Position numbers and translations under genes: made by a program
Part shown: positions 1-8,104 of the stretch, piece after piece
Position numbering within the stretch: position 1 is the stretch's first letter
Layout of the letters: every line of letters starts with the position of its first letter
The notes under the pieces: generated by a model
Told to the model about the DNA's origin: nothing
The model's database searches: none
Seen by the model: only the letters and a program-made list of their open reading frames with translations
DNA from: JAFDWI01 sp963764215
GTDB lineage: Bacteria; Actinomycetota; Acidimicrobiia; Acidimicrobiales; Iamiaceae
DNA: 64,000 nucleotides
Reading direction: 5' to 3'
NCBI GenBank assembly: GCA_963764215.1
Contig: CAVXRS010000006.1
Span: forward strand, 186,001-250,000

Positions 1-2
1 GA

Positions 3-188
3 CGACGGAACGTCGATCACATCGTGATCGACGACGACCACTTCATCGAAGATCCCCGCGCGCCACTCGCACTCGCGGCGTTCGTCGCGGCGCTCGAGGA
101 TTCGCAGTTGCTCAGCTCGCCGGGTACGGCAGATCTTCTGGCCGATCTCGCCGAGCACGTAGCTGCACACGGGTCCCTTCGTCACTGA
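3..188 (+). CDS. C-terminal end of an unidentified protein (5' truncated)
   Basis: The plus strand is open from base 3 to a TGA at 186-188, giving the last 61 residues of a protein that begins outside the window. Codons end mainly in G or C, as in real genes nearby, and the peptide has a natural composition: an acidic patch IDDDHFIEDPRAP followed by alanine- and leucine-rich helices. I do not recognise the family. It overlaps the 3' end of the minus-strand gene ending at 112 by 77 bp in convergent orientation, which is unusual, so one of the two ends may be wrong. Confidence 0.5.
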   Translation, partial: RRNVDHIVIDDDHFIEDPRAPLALAAFVAALEDSQLLSSPGTADLLADLAEHVAAHGSLRH

Positions 189-1389
189 ACGCGAAGTCCG
201 CCCCGGTCGAGAATCGGGCGAGCTCCACGTCCTGATGCCGTGGTGACGGTCGATCGTTGCGGACGATCTCGAAGCCGGCAACGGCACCCGACGAGGAGGT
301 GACCCGCCGTGCCCGCAGTGCGGGGTCGATTGCACGGGCGATCGCCGAGCAGACCTCGGCCTCGTCGTCATCAGCCAGCAGTGCCGACCACGATGGGCCG
401 GCGGTCTCGGCCAGCGCGGCGCAATCGCCCAGCTCCACTCGCAGCGAGTCGCCATCGACCGCGGTCTCGACCTGGACGTAGTCCCTCGGTCGGAACAGCG
501 GATGCACGTCGATCAGTCCGGCCACGTCCGCCCACGACGGGCCCAGATCGAGCCCGGCGACCAGCCGTTCGGCGGACAGCCCCGCCGCGCCGACCAGTTG
601 ATGGTGGCCGATGTCGTGCGCGGCGTCGACGCCGAACCGTGCGGTGATCGATGCCAGGCCCGAAAGGGCGAGCAACTGCCCTTGCAGTGCCACCTCGTCG
701 ACCAGAGCCCACAGCGCCGATGCTGAGAATGCGCCGAAGTCGAGGTCGTCCACGAGCGGCCCCGCATAATCCGCGGCACCGTCGCCGGTGTCGCGGGTGA
801 TCGTTGCCAGAGGCAGTGACGCCGCACGAGTGGTGGCCATGAGCCTCGTCATCTCGGGCTCATCCAGCGCCGGCGCATCCCGGTCGATCGTGACCGTCCA
901 GGCGCAGTGCGGGTGCCGGTCGGCCGGTTCACGTGGCGGTCGGTGGATCGGCCGCATCCGGGCGCGGGGGTTCGTGGCCCAGGCCGTCGCGTCGAAGGTC
1001 GGATCCTCGATGTCATGGCACATCGTCGCCACATACTCGAGGCCCATCGGCTCGACATCCATGAGTGCCCCACAGTGGTCGAGGTGGAACTCACCATGGT
1101 CGGCGTCTTCCACGGTGTAGCGGAAGTCCATGAACTGCGGGGGCGCGCCGATGTCGAGCTGCATGCCCTTGAAGATCGTGGCCACGTCATCGCCCACGAA
1201 GCCCAGGAGGTGCTGCATCCGCCGGGTGTAGATCGGCGACGCGCCCATCCATTCGTCGATGGCGATGGCCGCCATGGTCTGCCGGTCCCATCGGGCCAAC
1301 ACGTGGGGCATCGTCGCCCGGTCGATCAGGTGGCCGCACAGCAGCAGCTCCCGCACCAAGGTGGCGAGCCGGTCCCGCGTCAGGTTCAC
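112..1389 (-). CDS. Conserved hypothetical protein, 425 aa
   Basis: A long, well-biased reading frame starting at GTG 1389, whose GTGA overlaps the stop of the upstream carboxymuconolactone-decarboxylase-like gene; the two are probably translated together. No signal peptide, membrane segment or catalytic motif is obvious. A central stretch FHLDHCGALMDVEPMG (about residues 101-116) is rich in His, Cys and Asp and could bind a metal or cofactor, but that is speculation. As the last gene of the CYP51-containing minus-strand block it may act in the same lipid or sterol catabolism. Function unknown. Confidence 0.75.
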   Translation of the reverse strand: MNLTRDRLATLVRELLLCGHLIDRATMPHVLARWDRQTMAAIAIDEWMGASPIYTRRMQHLLGFVGDDVATIFKGMQLDIGAPPQFMDFRYTVEDADHGEFHLDHCGALMDVEPMGLEYVATMCHDIEDPTFDATAWATNPRARMRPIHRPPREPADRHPHCAWTVTIDRDAPALDEPEMTRLMATTRAASLPLATITRDTGDGAADYAGPLVDDLDFGAFSASALWALVDEVALQGQLLALSGLASITARFGVDAAHDIGHHQLVGAAGLSAERLVAGLDLGPSWADVAGLIDVHPLFRPRDYVQVETAVDGDSLRVELGDCAALAETAGPSWSALLADDDEAEVCSAIARAIDPALRARRVTSSSGAVAGFEIVRNDRPSPRHQDVELARFSTGADFAFSDEGTRVQLRARRDRPEDLPYPAS

Positions 1390-1754
1390 GCGTCGTCGCC
1401 GGATCGGTGCTTCGCGGCGAGTTGCTCGACCTGTTGGTTCAGCCGTGCGGCGACCGGCCAGCCCGCGTAGTGGGCAACCAGGATCACCAGCTCACGCAAC
1501 TCGTCGATGCTCAGCTCTCCGATCGACACGGCACAGTCGAGCTGCAGGCCGACCACGTCGCTCTGCCCCGAGCCCAGCAACAATCCCAACAGCACCAGGC
1601 GCCGTTCGCGCACCGACATCGCCCCCTCGGCCCACACTTCGCCGAAGAGATGGTCGACGGTCATCTCGACGAAGTCGCCGGTGACGTCACCGATGTCCCA
1701 GCCGTACACCTGGCGCATCATCTCGATGCCACGTTCACGTCGGGGGTCGGTCAC
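1386..1754 (-). CDS. Carboxymuconolactone decarboxylase family protein
   Basis: A 122-residue protein with the alpha-helical layout of the CMD/AhpD superfamily: TVDHLFGEVWAEGAMSVRER followed by a helix pair ending in ISIDELRE-like and AHYAGWPVA segments, close to gamma-carboxymuconolactone decarboxylases. The CxxC of the AhpD peroxidase branch is absent, so a decarboxylase or other non-redox role is more likely. Start is GTG 1754. It corresponds in position and family to M. tuberculosis Rv0771 in the CYP51 locus. Two tandem repeat copies separate it from the upstream dehydrogenase gene. Confidence 0.85.
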   Translation of the reverse strand: MTDPRRERGIEMMRQVYGWDIGDVTGDFVEMTVDHLFGEVWAEGAMSVRERRLVLLGLLLGSGQSDVVGLQLDCAVSIGELSIDELRELVILVAHYAGWPVAARLNQQVEQLAAKHRSGDDA

Positions 1755-1757
1755 GTT

Positions 1758-1856
1758 GCTCCTTTGGCGTCGGCAGCGGCTTCGCCTCGCCGAGCCGCCT
1801 TCGGCATCCGGGACTCACAAACCCGCTGCTCCGGCTGGCGCCTGCGCAGCCATCAC
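1758..1856 (-). repeat. Post-stop repeat, copy A (second of a tandem pair)
   Basis: About 99 bp, read on the minus strand. It is nearly identical to the adjacent copy at 1861-1960 and related to the copies at 12423, 19040 and 63776. It contains the core AGGCGCCAGCCGGAGCAGC and a second possible hairpin with arms GCGGCT and AGCCGC. Copies A and B are spaced 103 bp apart. Confidence 0.85.
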
Positions 1857-1860
1857 TCGT

Positions 1861-1960
1861 GCTCCTTTGGCGTCGGCAGCGGCTTCGCCTCGCCGAGCCG
1901 CCTTCGGCATCCGGGTCTCACAAACCCCGCTGCTCCGGCTGGCGCCTGCGCAGCCATCAC
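1861..1960 (-). repeat. Post-stop repeat, copy B (first of a tandem pair)
   Basis: About 100 bp beginning two bases after the TGA (1957-1959) of the frameshifted dehydrogenase gene, on the same strand. It carries the same two-hairpin layout as the other family members and is nearly identical to copy A, so this pair arose by recent tandem duplication. Confidence 0.85.
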
Positions 1961-2834
1961 CGTGCCTCCTCGTGGGGGACGCCGAGCGCGGCCGCGAGCA
2001 GCGGATGCGCAGCGGCGGCAAGGGGAGCGTCGACGCCCAACTCCTCGGCCAACGCGCGGCGCGTGGCGCAGGTCCTTCTCGCCGAGTTGGCGGGTGTGTT
2101 CGAAGATCGGTCGCAACCCGTCTCCCGCGTCGAGTGGGACGGTCGTATCACGAAGCATGATCGCCCCCGGACCCCCGGTCACCCGGTCCGAGTGGCGCAC
2201 GACCTCGCCCAGCAGTGCCAGGTCGACGCCGGCGGCTTCGGCGATGCGGGACGCTTCGCCGACCGCGGTGAAACTCACGAAGTGCAACAGGTTCCTTGCC
2301 AGCTTGGCGTTCGTGCCGGCGCCGAGCGGGCCGAGGTGGGCGACCAGGCTCGCCCAACGTCCGAACACCTCCCGACAGCGTTCCACCGCACTCGTCGGCT
2401 CCGCCGACCATGGCCGCGAGCTCGCCGGTGGCCGCACCGATTGCTCCCCCCGACACCGGTGCATCGACGATCTCGATACCGGTGTTCTCGTGCGCCGCGG
2501 CGAGCGCGGAGGCGGTGCCCGGGGCGATGGTGGAGTGGATCGCCACGACCGTGCCGGCAGGGGCGTGGCGCGCGATCTCGCCGACCACGTCGCGCACCTG
2601 GGCGTCGTCACGCACCATCACCGAGATCACGTCGCAACTGGTGGCGACCTCGTCGATGCCGGCGGCGACGGTCGCTCCGGCCTCGGCGAACGGGTCGGTC
2701 GCCGCGGCGACGACATCGAACACCCACAGCCCGCCGGGCCAGTCGACGAGACGCTTCGCCATGGGCGCACCGATGTTGCCCAGGCCGATGAAGCCGACCC
2801 GTGCGAGATCCGTCGCCCTCTGGGAATCGTTCAC
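1957..2834 (-). pseudogene. 3-hydroxyisobutyrate dehydrogenase-like oxidoreductase, two frameshifts
   Basis: Member of the 6-phosphogluconate/beta-hydroxyacid dehydrogenase family, which oxidises short 3-hydroxyacids with NAD(P). Visible landmarks are the Rossmann motif GFIGLGNIGAPMAKRL near the N-terminus, the substrate loop DAPVSGGAIGAATGELAAM and the catalytic-lysine segment GTNAKLARNLLHF. The start is GTG 2832-2834, in a GTGA overlap with the upstream SDR stop. The frame changes near 2391-2396 and again near 2055-2067, so three frames are needed to read the whole protein; each piece is well conserved. A sequencing indel is as likely as a true pseudogene. It matches Rv0770 in the mycobacterial CYP51 locus. 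Confidence 0.8.
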
Positions 2835-3589
2835 GGTTTCATGATCTGACCGCCGTCGACGTTGAAGATCTGTCCGGTGATCCAACTTGCGTCCTCGGAC
2901 AGCAGGAACAGCACCATCGGCACCAGGTCGTCCGGGGTCCCCATCCGGGCCAGGGGGAGCTTCGCCGCGATGTCCTCGGCGACGCCACCGGTGACCGTGC
3001 GCGTCGCCTCGGTGTCGATCGGACCGGGCGCCACGGCGTTGACGCGCACACCCTGGGGTCCGAGCTCTGCGGCGAGCTGCTGGGTGATCCCGTTCACGCC
3101 GACCTTGGCCAGCCCGTAGTACATGCCGTAGATGTAGGCCGCCGTGGACGACTGGTTGACGATCGCCCCTCCGCCCCGGGCGACCATGTGCTGGTAGGTC
3201 GCCCGCGTGCACACCAGCGCGCCGTCGATGTTCACCGACATGAAGTGCTTGTAGTAGTCCCAGGGCACCGTGGTGAGGCCGTCCAGGCGCATCGTGCCGT
3301 AGATCGCGGCATTGTTGACCAGCAGGTCGATACCGCCGAAGGACTCGACCGTGGCGGCAGCCATCGCCTCGGCCGATTCGGGTGAGGAGACGTCCACCTC
3401 GCATTCCTGGGCCGTGCCACCGGCTTCGCGAATCGACGCGGCGACCGCCCGGGCGCCGTCCGAAGCGATGTCGGCCACGACGACCGACGCGCCTTCGGCG
3501 GCCAGCGCGCGGGCGTAGGCCTCGCCGATGCCACCGGCCGAACCGGTGACGATGGCGACCTTGCCGGAGAACCTCTGTTCGTTGGTCAT
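2831..3589 (-). CDS. Short-chain dehydrogenase/reductase (Rv0769-like)
   Basis: Classical SDR of 252 residues. The cofactor motif TGSAGGIG is at about residues 15-22, NNAA at about 91-94, the catalytic Ser in NQSSTAAY, and the YxxxK pair in YYGLAK. The C-terminal PGPID and GQIFNVDGG segments are typical of intact enzymes. It starts directly after the aldehyde dehydrogenase stop (ATG 3587-3589, preceding stop 3590-3592) and its own stop overlaps the next start, so it is translationally coupled on both sides. The substrate is not evident; by position it should act on an alcohol or ketone in the same pathway as the neighbouring P450s. Confidence 0.9.
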   Translation of the reverse strand: MTNEQRFSGKVAIVTGSAGGIGEAYARALAAEGASVVVADIASDGARAVAASIREAGGTAQECEVDVSSPESAEAMAAATVESFGGIDLLVNNAAIYGTMRLDGLTTVPWDYYKHFMSVNIDGALVCTRATYQHMVARGGGAIVNQSSTAAYIYGMYYGLAKVGVNGITQQLAAELGPQGVRVNAVAPGPIDTEATRTVTGGVAEDIAAKLPLARMGTPDDLVPMVLFLLSEDASWITGQIFNVDGGQIMKP

Positions 3590-5071
3590 TCAGATCCCTT
3601 CTGCGATCGACTTGATTTCCAGGTACTCCTCGAACCCGGCCACGCCCATCTCCCGGCCGATGCCCGATTGCTTATAGCCACCGAAGGGCACGTCGCCCCC
3701 GTACCAGATGCCGCCGTTGATGCCCAGCGTGCCGGTGCGGATCTTCCGGGCCACTTCCCAGGCCCGGTCGCGGTCCGAAGAGGCGATCGACCCCGACAAC
3801 CCATACGGCGAGTCGTTCGCGATCCGGACGGCATCGTCGTCGCCGTCGTGGGGGATCGCCACCAGGACGGGTCCGAAGATCTCCTCCCGGGCCACCCGCG
3901 CCGAGTTGTCCACGCCGGTGATCAGCGTCGGGGAGATCCAGAAACCCTTGTCGCGGTCGGCAGGGCGACCACCCCCGGCAGCGAAGGTGCCCCCCTCGTC
4001 CCGAGCGACCCGCAGATAGCCTTCGACCCGGTCCCGTTGGACGGCCGAGATCAACGGGCCGCACGAGGTTGCCGGGTCCTCGGGGTCCCCACACCCCACG
4101 CCGTCGAGCGTGGCGGCGGCGATCTCCACGCCTTCATCGAAGCGCTCACGGGGAAGCAACAACCGGGTCGTGATCGCACACCCCTGTCCGGCATGGGCAC
4201 ACACGGTGAACGCGGCCAGGCTCGCGGCCCCGGCGAGATCGGCGTCGTCCAACACGACGAACGCCGACTTGCCGCCCATCTCGAGGAAGACCCGGGTGAG
4301 GTGCTCGGCGGCGTTCGCCATCACCTTGCGTCCGGTGGCGGTCGAACCGGTGAACGAGAGCACGTCGACCCGGGCATCGGAGGAGAGCTGCGCCCCGACG
4401 GTGTGGTCGGCCGAGGTGATGACGTTGACGACACCGTCCGGAATCTCGGTCTCGGTGGCGATCACGCGCGCCAACGCCGAGGCGCACCACGGGGTGTCGG
4501 GTGCGGCCTTGAGCACGACGGTGCAGCCCGCACCGAGCGCCGGACCGATCTTGGCGAGGTTGAGCTGGTGGGGGAAGTTCCACGGCGTGATCGCCCCGAC
4601 CACTCCGGCGGGCTCACGCAGCACCCAACGATGCGAGGCCACCCCCATCGGGGACGCTTCACCCAGATCGACCTTCCAGCCGTCGTACGACTCGGCGAGG
4701 TCGGCGAAGTGGAGCAGATCGGCCACCGGGGAATCGAGCTGGGCCAACTGCGTCAGGAAATGCGGGGCTCCCACCTCGGCGATGGTCAGGGCCCGCAGAT
4801 CGTCGCTGTGGCGCACCAGCGCATCGTGCAACTGGCGCAGACACCGGGCCCGGAAGGCGACGTCGGTGGTCCAGTTCTCGACGTTCGAGTCGAATGCCAG
4901 TCGGGCGGCCCCGATTGCTGCGTCCATGTCGGCCGCGGTCGCATCCGCAGCGGTGCCCAGCACTTCCTCGTTCGCCGGGTTGATCGTGGTGAACGTGCCA
5001 CCGCCGGTCGCGGGACGCAGGGCGCCGTCGACGAGGATCACGCCGAGGTCACCGAGATCGAAATCAGCCAT
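3590..5071 (-). CDS. NAD(P)-dependent aldehyde dehydrogenase (Rv0768/AldA-like)
   Basis: Full-length ALDH superfamily enzyme of 493 residues that oxidises an aldehyde to the acid. It shows the PWNFP motif (Asn about 165), the cofactor segment FTGSTATG (about 240-247), the general base Glu264 in FLEMGG and the nucleophile Cys298 in GQGCAI. The C-terminal EIFGPVLVAI and FGGYKQSG motifs are present. ATG 5071 overlaps the end of the SnoaL-like gene by a few bases. It sits in the same relative place as aldA (Rv0768) in the mycobacterial CYP51 region, here co-oriented with the P450 genes rather than divergent. Confidence 0.93.
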   Translation of the reverse strand: MADFDLGDLGVILVDGALRPATGGGTFTTINPANEEVLGTAADATAADMDAAIGAARLAFDSNVENWTTDVAFRARCLRQLHDALVRHSDDLRALTIAEVGAPHFLTQLAQLDSPVADLLHFADLAESYDGWKVDLGEASPMGVASHRWVLREPAGVVGAITPWNFPHQLNLAKIGPALGAGCTVVLKAAPDTPWCASALARVIATETEIPDGVVNVITSADHTVGAQLSSDARVDVLSFTGSTATGRKVMANAAEHLTRVFLEMGGKSAFVVLDDADLAGAASLAAFTVCAHAGQGCAITTRLLLPRERFDEGVEIAAATLDGVGCGDPEDPATSCGPLISAVQRDRVEGYLRVARDEGGTFAAGGGRPADRDKGFWISPTLITGVDNSARVAREEIFGPVLVAIPHDGDDDAVRIANDSPYGLSGSIASSDRDRAWEVARKIRTGTLGINGGIWYGGDVPFGGYKQSGIGREMGVAGFEEYLEIKSIAEGI

Positions 5072-5624
5072 TGTTCGCCTCCCAGATGCCGACGGGTGCC
5101 TGGTGGACGCGGTACTGACCGGGGGCGCCGGCGCCCATCGGTCGGTGCATGCGGGCGGTCATCCCCTCCGAGAGGGTGCCATCGGAGAGCATCGTCATGA
5201 ACAGCGACGCGGCGTTGCCGAAGTCGAACCAGTCCCGCTGCCACGACCATTGGAAGTTCCCGCCGTAACGGAACCAACTTCCGCCGATGCCGGCGACCTC
5301 GTACGAACCACCACCGGGCCGTTCGGCATCGGCGACCTGCTTCCAGAAGCCGACGACGTGGCCTTTCACCTCGTCGATGATGATCTCCTGGTAGGGGTAC
5401 TGCCAGCCGTCAAGCCCACCCATCTCGCTGCCGAGGGCGATGTCGCGGATCTCGTCGCGTCCCACGGCCATGAAGTCGCAGTCGGGCCCGTAGTTCCAGC
5501 CATAGGTGGCATCAGGGGTGTAGAGGTCGGCCATCGGCTTCCAGTCGCCGGCCTTCTCGGCATCGCGGTTGGCCTGCAACCACCGCTCGACCATCTCCTC
5601 CAACTCGGCTCTCGGGTAACTCAT
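5064..5624 (-). CDS. SnoaL/NTF2-like protein
   Basis: A 186-residue protein with the NTF2-fold pattern: an N-terminal helix (ELEEMVERWLQ), ADLYTPDATYGWNYGP, a GRDEIRD turn and a tryptophan-rich beta region GNFQWSWQRDWFDFGN. Such proteins include polyketide cyclases, ring-hydroxylating beta-like subunits and small isomerases; the exact role here is unknown. The start ATG at 5622-5624 is preferred over an upstream one because AGGAGAGG lies 7 bases before it. It opens the second half of the CYP51 block, after a hairpin that may end the P450 transcript. It is not part of the mycobacterial locus as I remember it. Confidence 0.75.
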   Translation of the reverse strand: MSYPRAELEEMVERWLQANRDAEKAGDWKPMADLYTPDATYGWNYGPDCDFMAVGRDEIRDIALGSEMGGLDGWQYPYQEIIIDEVKGHVVGFWKQVADAERPGGGSYEVAGIGGSWFRYGGNFQWSWQRDWFDFGNAASLFMTMLSDGTLSEGMTARMHRPMGAGAPGQYRVHQAPVGIWEANNG

Positions 5625-5657
5625 GGGTTCATCCTCTCCTACCAAATTTGCACGACC

Positions 5658-5676
5658 GTGCCGCCTGAGGCGGCAC
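5658..5676 (-). terminator. Perfect hairpin between ferredoxin and SnoaL-like genes
   Basis: GTGCCGCC and GGCGGCAC form an 8-bp perfect stem around a 3-base loop, 21 bases past the ferredoxin stop on the minus strand. There is no strong U tract, so it could be a GC-rich terminator, an attenuator or an mRNA-stabilising hairpin dividing the block into P450 and dehydrogenase parts. Confidence 0.6.
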
Positions 5677-5696
5677 GTCCGGAAATGTTTCGGCTC

Positions 5697-5954
5697 TCAT
5701 TGCTCCACCGTTTCGATGCTCAATGCATGGGTCGGGCAATACTTGACCGCGGCTTCGACAGCACTGCGGGCCGATTCGGGAGGCGTGTCGTCCAACACGG
5801 TGACGGTCGTGGCCTTCTTCTCGAGACGGAACACGTCGGGCGCTTCGGATTCACACACTCCGTGGCCCTGACAGAGATCACGATCGACACGAATCACCAT
5901 CCGACGGTCACCCGGATCGCTGCCCTGCCCGGCGGACTCCGCAGCCCCGCTCAT
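5697..5954 (-). CDS. fdx: 3Fe-4S ferredoxin, redox partner of CYP51
   Basis: An 85-residue ferredoxin with the CxxHxxC...CP pattern: Cys28, His31, Cys34 and Cys73 in LCQGHGVCESEAPDVF and KYCPTHALSI. This three-cysteine arrangement belongs to the P450-partner ferredoxins and closely resembles M. tuberculosis Rv0763c, which lies next to cyp51. It should pass electrons from a ferredoxin reductase (not in this window) to the haem of the adjacent P450. The start ATG at 5952-5954 overlaps the CYP51 stop as ATGA; longer upstream starts would run into the P450 coding sequence in an unlike frame. Confidence 0.92.
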   Translation of the reverse strand: MSGAAESAGQGSDPGDRRMVIRVDRDLCQGHGVCESEAPDVFRLEKKATTVTVLDDTPPESARSAVEAAVKYCPTHALSIETVEQ

Positions 5955-7306
5955 CGTGTTCTCCTTCGGTAGGTGACCCGACAGGGTCGTTCGAGCTGGA
6001 CGACCATTTTCGAATGATCGTTGCGATAGGTGTCGGGCGGCTGGGCCATGGCGAATTCCCAATCGCGTAGGAGCACCGCGAAGATCGCCTTGATCTGCAT
6101 CTGCGCGAACGCGGCGCCGACACACCGGTGACGTCCCGCGCCGAACGGGATCCAGTTCCACGGGTTGTCGTGCTCTTCATCCCGGGGCGGCACATAACGT
6201 CCAGGATCGTAGAGGTCCGGATCGGCGAATGCCGACGAAATGCGGTTCGAGACCGCCGGCGAAGCGCCCACGATCTTGCCTGCGGGGATGTGCACGCCGG
6301 CCACGTCCAGCGGTGTGCGCACCAGCCGCAGCAGCAGGATCAGCGGCGGGTGCAACCGCAGAGCCTCTTTGAGGGACGCCTCCAGATTCGGGATCTCCCG
6401 CAGTGCCTGGTAGGTCACGTCCTCTCCCGCGTCGCTCAACGCGTCGAGATCCGCGAGCGATCGCTCCAGCCACTCGGGATGCCGCAACAGCTCGATGAGG
6501 GTCCAGGCGGCGGTGCCCGAGGTGGTGTGGTGGCCCGCGAACATCATCGAGATGAACATGCCCGTCACCTCGTCCGCCGAGAACCGGGGTTCGCCGTCGT
6601 CGCCGGGGATCGACATCAACACATCGAGCAGGTCGCGGTCGTCCTCGGTGGGCGCGGGGCCGAATCGTCGGGATTCCATCAGGTCGTGCACCAACTCGAC
6701 GATCGCCACCCGGGCCGCGTCGCGCTTGCGGAACGATTCGATGTCGGCGTAGGGGTCGACGTACGCGTACGCGTCGGTGCCCCGTTCGAGATCGTGGTAC
6801 AGGTCGGCGAACCGGCGGTCGAGCTGGTTGCGGAACTTCCTGCCGATCAGGCACGCCGAGGACGTGTAGATGGTGAGCTCGGCGAAGAAGTCCAACAGGT
6901 CGATTTCGCCCTCGTCGCCCCAGTCGGCGACCATTCGCCGCACCTGCTCGGCGATGGTTTCGGCGTGACCGCGCATGTACTTGTCGCGTAGGGCCTGATT
7001 GTGCAGCATCTCCCGGCGCCGTTCGGGGGAGGCGTCGAACACGACCCCTTCGCCGAAGATCGGGGTCATGAACGGATAGGCCGCGGCCTGGTCGAGATCC
7101 TCGTCCTTGGACCGGAAGAACACCTCGTTGGCATCGGCGTCGGTGAGCAGCACCACTTCGGAGTCCGCCAGACGGAACTCCCCCACGTCTCCGCATTCCT
7201 CCCGGACCCGACGCATCAACCCGATCGGGTCCCGGCGCAGTTCCTCGAGGTGGCCGGTGTCGCCGTCGTCACCGGAGACCTTCGGGGGCTGGGCGAGGGT
7301 CGTCAT
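5951..7306 (-). CDS. cyp51: Cytochrome P450 CYP51, sterol 14-alpha-demethylase family
   Basis: A 451-residue P450 very like M. tuberculosis CYP51 (Rv0764c) as I recall it. Shared blocks include FMTPIFGEGVVFDASPERR, LLDFFAELTIYTSSACLIG, the I-helix AGHHTTSG, FISMMFAGHH, the K-helix ExxR in KEALRLHPP and the haem loop FGAGRHRCVG with Cys395. The family removes the 14-alpha-methyl group of sterols in three oxidations. No membrane anchor is present, so it is soluble as in mycobacteria. It is coupled to the SDR before it and the ferredoxin after it by 4-bp overlaps. Whether the organism makes sterols or modifies imported ones cannot be told from this window. Confidence 0.93.
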   Translation of the reverse strand: MTTLAQPPKVSGDDGDTGHLEELRRDPIGLMRRVREECGDVGEFRLADSEVVLLTDADANEVFFRSKDEDLDQAAAYPFMTPIFGEGVVFDASPERRREMLHNQALRDKYMRGHAETIAEQVRRMVADWGDEGEIDLLDFFAELTIYTSSACLIGRKFRNQLDRRFADLYHDLERGTDAYAYVDPYADIESFRKRDAARVAIVELVHDLMESRRFGPAPTEDDRDLLDVLMSIPGDDGEPRFSADEVTGMFISMMFAGHHTTSGTAAWTLIELLRHPEWLERSLADLDALSDAGEDVTYQALREIPNLEASLKEALRLHPPLILLLRLVRTPLDVAGVHIPAGKIVGASPAVSNRISSAFADPDLYDPGRYVPPRDEEHDNPWNWIPFGAGRHRCVGAAFAQMQIKAIFAVLLRDWEFAMAQPPDTYRNDHSKMVVQLERPCRVTYRRRTR

Positions 7307-8094
7307 GTCAGGTACTCCTCGTTCGTGTTCGGGGCCTGGGGTTGCACTTCGATCAGATCGATCCGGGTGCCCCGTGGCGTGGCGATGATCGTCGTGACGG
7401 CGCGTGCCACGTCGTCGGGCCGGAGCGCGCCGTCATGGCGGAGCAGACCCCACTTCTCCCAGGAGGCGATCACCCGTTCGACGTCGGCGACGGACCATCG
7501 CGTTCCCTGTTCGGTGGACGACGGACCCGGCCGCACGATGCCACTGCGCACCCCGGTGCCTTCCAGCTCCATGGCGAGCACTTCGCTGAGCGCTTCGAGG
7601 CCGCCCTTGGATGCGACGTACGCGGCGGTGAACGGGCGCGGGTGGCGGGCCACCTCGGAGGTCACCATCACGACGTCACCGTGACCTCGCTCGATCATGC
7701 CGCCGACCGTGTGATGCAACAGGCACTGCACGCCCAGCAGATTGACGTTGACCTGGTAGGCGAACGCAGCCGGGTCGGTTTCGACGACCCCACCGGGTTG
7801 CACGTCGCCCGCGTTGGCGACCACCACGTCGAGCGGCCCCAGCGCGTCGGTCGCCTCCTTCACGAACGTCTCGACGCTCGCCGCGTCGCTGACGTCGAGC
7901 TCCAGGGCAACTGCGGTGCCACCACCGGCCCGGATGGACGCCGCGGCTTCTTCGCAACGTTCCACGCGTCGGGCACCGAGCGCGACCGGGTGGCCGGCCT
8001 CGCCGAGCGCGAGCGCGCAAGCCCGGCCGATGCCCGAGGACGCGCCGGTGACGACCGCCGGTCGGACATCGGGATGCGGGTCGAAGCGAGGCAT
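7303..8094 (-). CDS. Short-chain dehydrogenase/reductase (Rv0765c-like)
   Basis: Classical SDR of 263 residues: TGASSGIG at residues 16-23, NAG at 94-96, catalytic Ser146, Tyr159 and Lys163 (YVASK). The start ATG at 8092-8094 lies 10 bases after the stop of the CYP123-like gene. Its stop overlaps the CYP51 start as ATGA. In position it equals Rv0765c, between the two P450 genes. A plausible job is oxidation or reduction of a hydroxyl or keto group made by one of the flanking P450s, but the substrate is unproven. Confidence 0.9.
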   Translation of the reverse strand: MPRFDPHPDVRPAVVTGASSGIGRACALALGEAGHPVALGARRVERCEEAAASIRAGGGTAVALELDVSDAASVETFVKEATDALGPLDVVVANAGDVQPGGVVETDPAAFAYQVNVNLLGVQCLLHHTVGGMIERGHGDVVMVTSEVARHPRPFTAAYVASKGGLEALSEVLAMELEGTGVRSGIVRPGPSSTEQGTRWSVADVERVIASWEKWGLLRHDGALRPDDVARAVTTIIATPRGTRIDLIEVQPQAPNTNEEYLT

Positions 8095-8104
8095 CGGGCG
8101 TGGT

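Noticed and set aside
1758..1960. The tandem repeat pair as a short CRISPR array
   Set aside because: There are only two units of about 100 bp with no unique spacers between short repeats, and no cas genes. Related copies lie singly elsewhere.
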